From CAZGLK01 sp964526375 (GTDB lineage Bacteria; Patescibacteriota; Minisyncoccia; JACQLN01), in the NCBI GenBank assembly GCA_964526375.1, contig CAZGLK010000018.1:1-15471 (forward strand): a stretch of DNA of 15,471 bases. Direction: 5' to 3'. The notes under the pieces were generated by a model. It ran no database searches. It was not told where the DNA came from and saw only the letters and a list, made by a program, of their open reading frames with translations. Position numbers and translations under genes: made by a program. Of the stretch, positions 12,608 through 15,471 are shown piece after piece. Numbering within the stretch: the stretch's first letter is position 1; each line of letters begins with the position of its first letter.

Positions 12608-12640
12608 GGGTTAGGGTATAGGGTGTAGCCATTAGGGTTA
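12600..12640 (+). repeat. G-rich repeat with G-quadruplex pattern at the murF stop
   Basis: Four G-runs (12600-12602, 12607-12610, 12614-12616, 12621-12623) are separated by TATA, TTA and TATA, with a fifth at 12635-12637. The units are ATAGGGT-like with a period near 7. The murF stop TAG (12605-12607) lies inside. Confidence 0.6.
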
Positions 12641-12681
12641 TGTAATCTTTTTTCCTCTACACACTAAATCCTGTGTGCGAT

Positions 12682-12757
12682 GGCGCATTCGTCTAGTGGC
12701 CCAGGACGCTGGGTTCTCATCCCAGTAACACGGGTTCGATTCCCGTATGCGCCGCCA
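12682..12757 (+). tRNA. tRNA-Glu (anticodon CUC)
   Basis: Acceptor GGCGCAT/ATGCGCC is perfect. D-arm GTCT-AGTGGCCC-AGGAC; anticodon stem CTGGG/CCCAG with loop TTCTCAT, giving anticodon CTC; T-arm ACGGG-TTCGATT-CCCGT; discriminator G and an encoded CCA at 12755-12757. It lies 74 bases after murF. Confidence 0.95.
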
Positions 12758-12765
12758 GAAAACTC

Positions 12766-12974
12766 GGGCTTGCCCAGTAACTTAACTAGTTAACTGTGAA
12801 TTACGAAACTCCCCCAATCTGTCATTCTGACCCTGAGCAAAGCGAAGGGGAAGAATCTCCCGTGAATGCGGGCCATTGCCGGTATTCGCCAGAGATCCTT
12901 CTCCGCCAACTGGCGAATCAGGATGACAAATTGTCGTTTCGTGATTCAAAGTGGTTAAGTTACTGGGCTTGCCC
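12766..12974. mobile_element. Foldback / MITE-like element behind tRNA-Glu
   Basis: A 21-base left end (12766-12786) matches the reverse complement of 12954-12974 in 19 of 21 bases; the two differences are the centre of the small GGGC-NN-GCCC palindrome. The arms continue inward: TTACGAAAC near 12801 against GTTTCGTGA near 12935, and TGTCATTCTGA (12820-12830) against TCAGGATGACA (12918-12928). An inner pair is ATTCGCCAG/CTGGCGAAT. The core wording (TCATTCTGA...GAAGAATCTC) resembles a hairpin repeat common in CPR and other genomes. No protein is encoded; it would need a transposase in trans. Confidence 0.7.
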
Positions 12975-13031
12975 CGTCACTAAATTTGTACTTTTTTGTG
13001 ATGCGCAGCATGTACAAATTTTAGTGCGGGG
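12972..13031. repeat. Long hairpin overlapping the foldback element's end
   Basis: CCCCG-T-CACTAAATTTGTAC (12972-12991) pairs with 13012-13031 (GTACAAATTTTAGTGCGGGG), with one bulge on each side. The loop contains a small ATGC-GCA-GCAT hairpin. It may be a second repeat unit or the distal part of one composite element. Confidence 0.65.
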
Positions 13032-13061
13032 TTCGAATCCCGATAACGGCACACACAAACA

Positions 13062-13084
13062 ACCCGCCAACCGTGTCGGCGGGT
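13062..13084. terminator. Small GC-rich hairpin before the DUF4153-type gene
   Basis: ACCCGCC/GGCGGGT stem of 7 bp around AACCGTGTC. There is no T tract on the plus strand; the other side is A/C-rich, so a terminator function is weakly supported. Confidence 0.35.
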
Positions 13085-13124
13085 GAGGTTAGTCTTGATG
13101 AAATGCTAAATTAACCGGGCTCTT

Positions 13125-14663
13125 ATGGATATGCAAAATTCACAATCTAATGCTTTGTCCAAAGCCGGATTGACGGCCGGAGTGTCTTTAATTTTAGGTT
13201 TGCTTTTTGATTATTTTTTCTACGGTAAAATTCCCGGTATTGCTTTCCCCGTGTATGTCATTCTCGTTATAGCGGGGCTTTTTGCTGTCGCAAGCATCTT
13301 TAAGAAACAGGTAGGCAAGAGAGTTATTTGGCTTTTGATTCCGCTCATTTTTTTCAGCGCAATGGTTTTTGTTCGTTCAAGCGGTTTACTCACCTTTCTT
13401 AATGTAAGTGCTTCTTTTTTGCTCTTGCTTGTAATTGCCGAAGTATCATTTGGCGAGAAAGTGAAAAACTTTTTGGTAGGAGATTATGTAAAAATCCTTT
13501 TCCTTCCCTTTAAGTTTATTCGTCCGCTATTTCAAACATTGTCTGATTTATTCTCTTTGCGTGGAATTAATAAGGACCGAAAAGTTTTATCACAGGTAAT
13601 AAGAGGCGTAGCAACAGCTATTCCTGTCTTAGTCATCTTTCTGCTGCTTTTCTCTTCGGCGGATTTGATTTTTCAAAAATATGTTTCGGATTTAATTACC
13701 ATTGATATTGAACCCGAGACAGTTTTCAGATATATTCAGATTTTGTTTGCGACGCTCGTTTATATCGGCGCATATTCCTATATTTTCCGAAAAACGGAAA
13801 ATCAAATCGCCGCACAACAAAACAATAAAACATATAGCCTTGGGCACATAGAGAGTTCTATCCTGCTTGGTTCGGTCAACGTTTTATTTTTCGTCTTTAT
13901 TCTTGTCCAGCTAGCTTATCTTTTTGGCGGCGAGACCAACATTTCCGCTCAAGGATTTACCTATGCCGAATATGCCCGTCGGGGCTTTTTCGAGCTAATA
14001 GCAGTAGCAATTATTTCTTTGTTGTTGCTCCTAACTGCCGAAAAATACATTGCCAAGAAAGAAACGGGGCATGTGCTTGGGTTTAAGATATTAAGCGGCG
14101 CGTTAGTTGTTCAAGTAATTTTAATAATGGCCTCGGCCCTTACCCGCTTGTCGCTGTATGAAGAAGCCTACGGTTTTACAACACTAAGATTGTATAGCCA
14201 CGGCTTTATTTTTTTGTTGGCGGTTACTTTTTGTTTATTGCTCTATAAAATCTATAAGGATAAAAGAGAAAACGCTTTTGCTTTCCGAGTTTTTATTTCC
14301 ATTGCTTTATTTTTAGCTGTAATGAATTTTCTCAATCCTGATGCATTTGTCGCGCGCCGCAACATTGAGCGGTTCGCTGTCACCGGAAAACTTGATGTTT
14401 ATTATTTGAGTCGTCTTTCGGAGGATGCCATACCCGATACCGTAAGGGTGCTAAGCATATCGAATGAAGATTTAAGAAAAAGTTTTGCTCGCGAATTATA
14501 CTGGCGCGCTCAAGATAGCGGCTCTCCTTATTTTTCAAAATGGCAATCACTAAACATATCGCGGATGAGGGCAGAGAAAATTCTTAATTCAAAAATTCGG
14601 GAGTTAGAACAGCACAAGGATTACCAGCAACAGAATTTTGATTCGGTGGAACGCTACGAGTAA
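13125..14663 (+). CDS. DUF4153/DUF4173-type polytopic membrane protein
   Basis: 512 residues with roughly ten hydrophobic helices spread from residue 14 to about 405. The conserved segments GFTYAEYARRGFFELIAVA and NPDAFVARRNIERF...GKLDVYYLSRLSEDAIP are those of the DUF4153/DUF4173 group, whose biochemical role is unknown. A soluble, charged C-terminal tail follows (RMRAEKILNSKIRELEQHKDYQQQ). The coding sequence is visibly more AT-rich than the dcw genes and carries none of the dispersed repeats, which hints at later arrival or a different history. ATG 13125 has a second Met two codons later; no good Shine-Dalgarno is visible. A strong hairpin terminator lies about 100 bases downstream, so it is probably a single-gene unit. 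Confidence 0.8.
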   Translation: MDMQNSQSNALSKAGLTAGVSLILGLLFDYFFYGKIPGIAFPVYVILVIAGLFAVASIFKKQVGKRVIWLLIPLIFFSAMVFVRSSGLLTFLNVSASFLLLLVIAEVSFGEKVKNFLVGDYVKILFLPFKFIRPLFQTLSDLFSLRGINKDRKVLSQVIRGVATAIPVLVIFLLLFSSADLIFQKYVSDLITIDIEPETVFRYIQILFATLVYIGAYSYIFRKTENQIAAQQNNKTYSLGHIESSILLGSVNVLFFVFILVQLAYLFGGETNISAQGFTYAEYARRGFFELIAVAIISLLLLLTAEKYIAKKETGHVLGFKILSGALVVQVILIMASALTRLSLYEEAYGFTTLRLYSHGFIFLLAVTFCLLLYKIYKDKRENAFAFRVFISIALFLAVMNFLNPDAFVARRNIERFAVTGKLDVYYLSRLSEDAIPDTVRVLSISNEDLRKSFARELYWRAQDSGSPYFSKWQSLNISRMRAEKILNSKIRELEQHKDYQQQNFDSVERYE

Positions 14664-15047
14664 AATATAATCGTGTGGCGCGTCAACTTCGTTGGCATCA
14701 AATTCGGCGGAGGCGGTCAGTTCCGTTCAAAAAATGTTCGAGCGGAGTTGTATAATTCCAAACAAACACCCACCGACGCGGTCGGTGGGTGTTTGTTTTC
14801 AGACATTTGGATATTTAGTGTTTTCGAGTGGATTGACTGTCCCCATGATGGCTAGAAGCAGGTTATCTCTCGATTTCAATTTCCAATCTTAACATTTTTT
14901 TACGATCGTGAAGAAGTGTTTAGATAGAAATTCAAACAAAAGATTGCCCCGATTCAGATTGGGAATGGGTTTCACCGGGAAATAAAGAATGTTAGATGCG
15001 GTCAATACTCGGTGTTGAACGAATGGTGTGTTAGAATTTAAGTACTC
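14664..15047. other. Non-coding stretch between the DUF4153-type gene and the inverted-repeat element
   Basis: Apart from the hairpin at 14761-14797, I find no convincing gene, tRNA or known site. Short open frames here (for example 14673-14855) run through the terminator and have no recognisable sequence. TGTTAGAAT at 15029-15037 could be an extended -10 for the downstream ATPase gene, but no -35 is visible. Confidence 0.5.
14761..14797 (+). terminator. Strong bidirectional hairpin terminator
   Basis: Exact 17-bp arms AACAAACACCCACCGAC / GTCGGTGGGTGTTTGTT around GCG, with T-rich sequence following on the plus strand and A-rich sequence preceding it, so it could end transcription in both directions. 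It ends the DUF4153-type transcription unit. Confidence 0.85.
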
Positions 15048-15173
15048 TTAGGACTTACCCGTTTGGCGCACTGGGGCGGCAAAAGCTGCGGTGCTCAACG
15101 CCGTATGATTACAATACGGCTTATTCCGCTCCTCGCTTTTTCCTTGAATTGCATCCAAACGGGTAAGTCCTAA
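15048..15173. mobile_element. 126-bp terminal-inverted-repeat element in front of the ATPase gene
   Basis: TTAGGACTTACCCGTTTGG (15048-15066) and its exact reverse complement at 15155-15173 enclose two hairpins: GCGGC-AAAA-GCTGC (15076-15089, extended by GCACTG/CGGTGC) and GCCGTAT-GATTACA-ATACGGC (15100-15120). No target-site duplication is obvious. It ends 5 bases before the ATPase ATG, so it could be a MITE or a structured 5' leader. Confidence 0.65.
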
Positions 15174-15178
15174 CCCTT

Positions 15179-15471
15179 ATGGCCGCTATCAACTTCGAGA
15201 GCAAACGTTATCAGGAAAATATTGCCTGGCATAGCTTTGCCTTGGGCGATGTTTTTGCGCACTTGGGTTCCAAGCGCGAGGGTTTGAATCAGGCCGAAGT
15301 CAAGCGGCGGCTTAAGCATCTGGGTTACAATACCGTCTCGGGAATCAAACCGCCTTCGCGTCTGCGCGTTTTTTTGCGGCAGTTGGCCAGCCCCTTGGTG
15401 GTGATCTTGGCCTTGGCGGCTGTTGTTACGGCGGCAGTCGGATCTTACGCCGATGCGGTGATTATTGCTGT
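15179..15471 (+). CDS. P-type cation-transporting ATPase, N-terminal part (3' truncated by the window)
   Basis: 97 residues are visible. WHSFALGDVFAHLGSKREGLNQAEVKRRLKHLGYNTV matches the N-terminal cation-ATPase domain; PPSRLRVFLRQLASPLVVILALAAVVTAAVGSYADAVIIAV is the start of the first two membrane helices. Such pumps move Ca2+, Mg2+ or other cations at the expense of ATP, but the ion-binding and DKTGT regions lie outside the window, so specificity is open. An in-frame TAA at 15164-15166 rules out a longer start. No Shine-Dalgarno is seen: the right arm of the inverted-repeat element ends 5 bases before the ATG. Confidence 0.85.
   Translation, partial: MAAINFESKRYQENIAWHSFALGDVFAHLGSKREGLNQAEVKRRLKHLGYNTVSGIKPPSRLRVFLRQLASPLVVILALAAVVTAAVGSYADAVIIA

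Noticed and set aside
12796..13086. A 96-codon open frame
   Set aside because: It runs through the foldback element and hairpin. The CHSDPEQSEGEES-type peptide is a typical false translation of that repeat, and no protein family fits.
14673..14892. Two short overlapping open frames after the DUF4153-type gene
   Set aside because: They cross the strong hairpin terminator, lack a ribosome-binding site and show no recognisable domain.

Overview
The window looks like part of a Candidate Phyla Radiation (Patescibacteria, probably Parcubacteria-type) chromosome. The support is a compact dcw cluster with CPR-style members (a short MurF that starts almost at its P-loop, a small FtsL-like protein), a 'four helix bundle suffix' protein, an O-antigen-ligase/TPR membrane protein, a large tail-fibre-like protein with S74 chaperone domains, and many short dispersed repeats inside genes. 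TGA acts as stop (tandem TGA ends mraZ), so the standard bacterial code fits. The taxonomic call is inference; there is no rRNA here.

Layout: (1) 3-2975, 5'-truncated surface/fibre-like protein with GNVGIGT-type repeats and two S74-like domains; (2) 2998-3579, four-helix-bundle protein; (3) 3628-6210, polytopic O-antigen ligase-like protein with C-terminal TPRs, then a hairpin terminator; (4) 6267-6337 (-), tRNA-Ala(UGC); (5) 6414-7133 (-), a REP-associated (RAYT/Y1) transposase with three copies of a palindrome at its ends and inside it; (6) 7180-7351, a dense regulatory region; (7) 7352-12607, the dcw run mraZ-rsmH-ftsL-ftsI-murF; (8) 12682-12757, tRNA-Glu(CUC); (9) 12766-13084, a foldback element and further hairpins without a gene; (10) 13125-14663, a DUF4153/DUF4173-type membrane protein, more AT-rich and free of the repeats; (11) 14664-15178, about 515 bases without a gene, holding a strong terminator and a 126-bp terminal-inverted-repeat element; (12) 15179 to the end, the 5' part of a P-type cation ATPase.

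The dcw genes form one functional set: MraZ regulates the cluster, RsmH methylates 16S rRNA, FtsL and FtsI act at the septum, and MurF completes the peptidoglycan precursor pentapeptide. The promoter region upstream of mraZ has a good -35/-10 pair, a 10-bp-spaced GTGGG-like series resembling MraZ boxes, and four matches to the DnaA-box consensus TTATNCACA.

The most striking property is the number of small repeat families that sit inside otherwise conserved genes without breaking them. One has a 9-bp period (ATAAGTCCT/ATAGGACCA), so it stays open in two of three forward frames, reading (I-S/G-P)n in some genes and (Y/N-K/R-S/T)n in others; one copy touches the mraZ start codon. Others are ACGCGGACT-like units, 7-bp-period arrays that also fill three consecutive dcw gaps as inverted arms, CCCGAA-type units, and hairpins. 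rsmH alone carries several, including a segment predicted to fold as a three-way junction.
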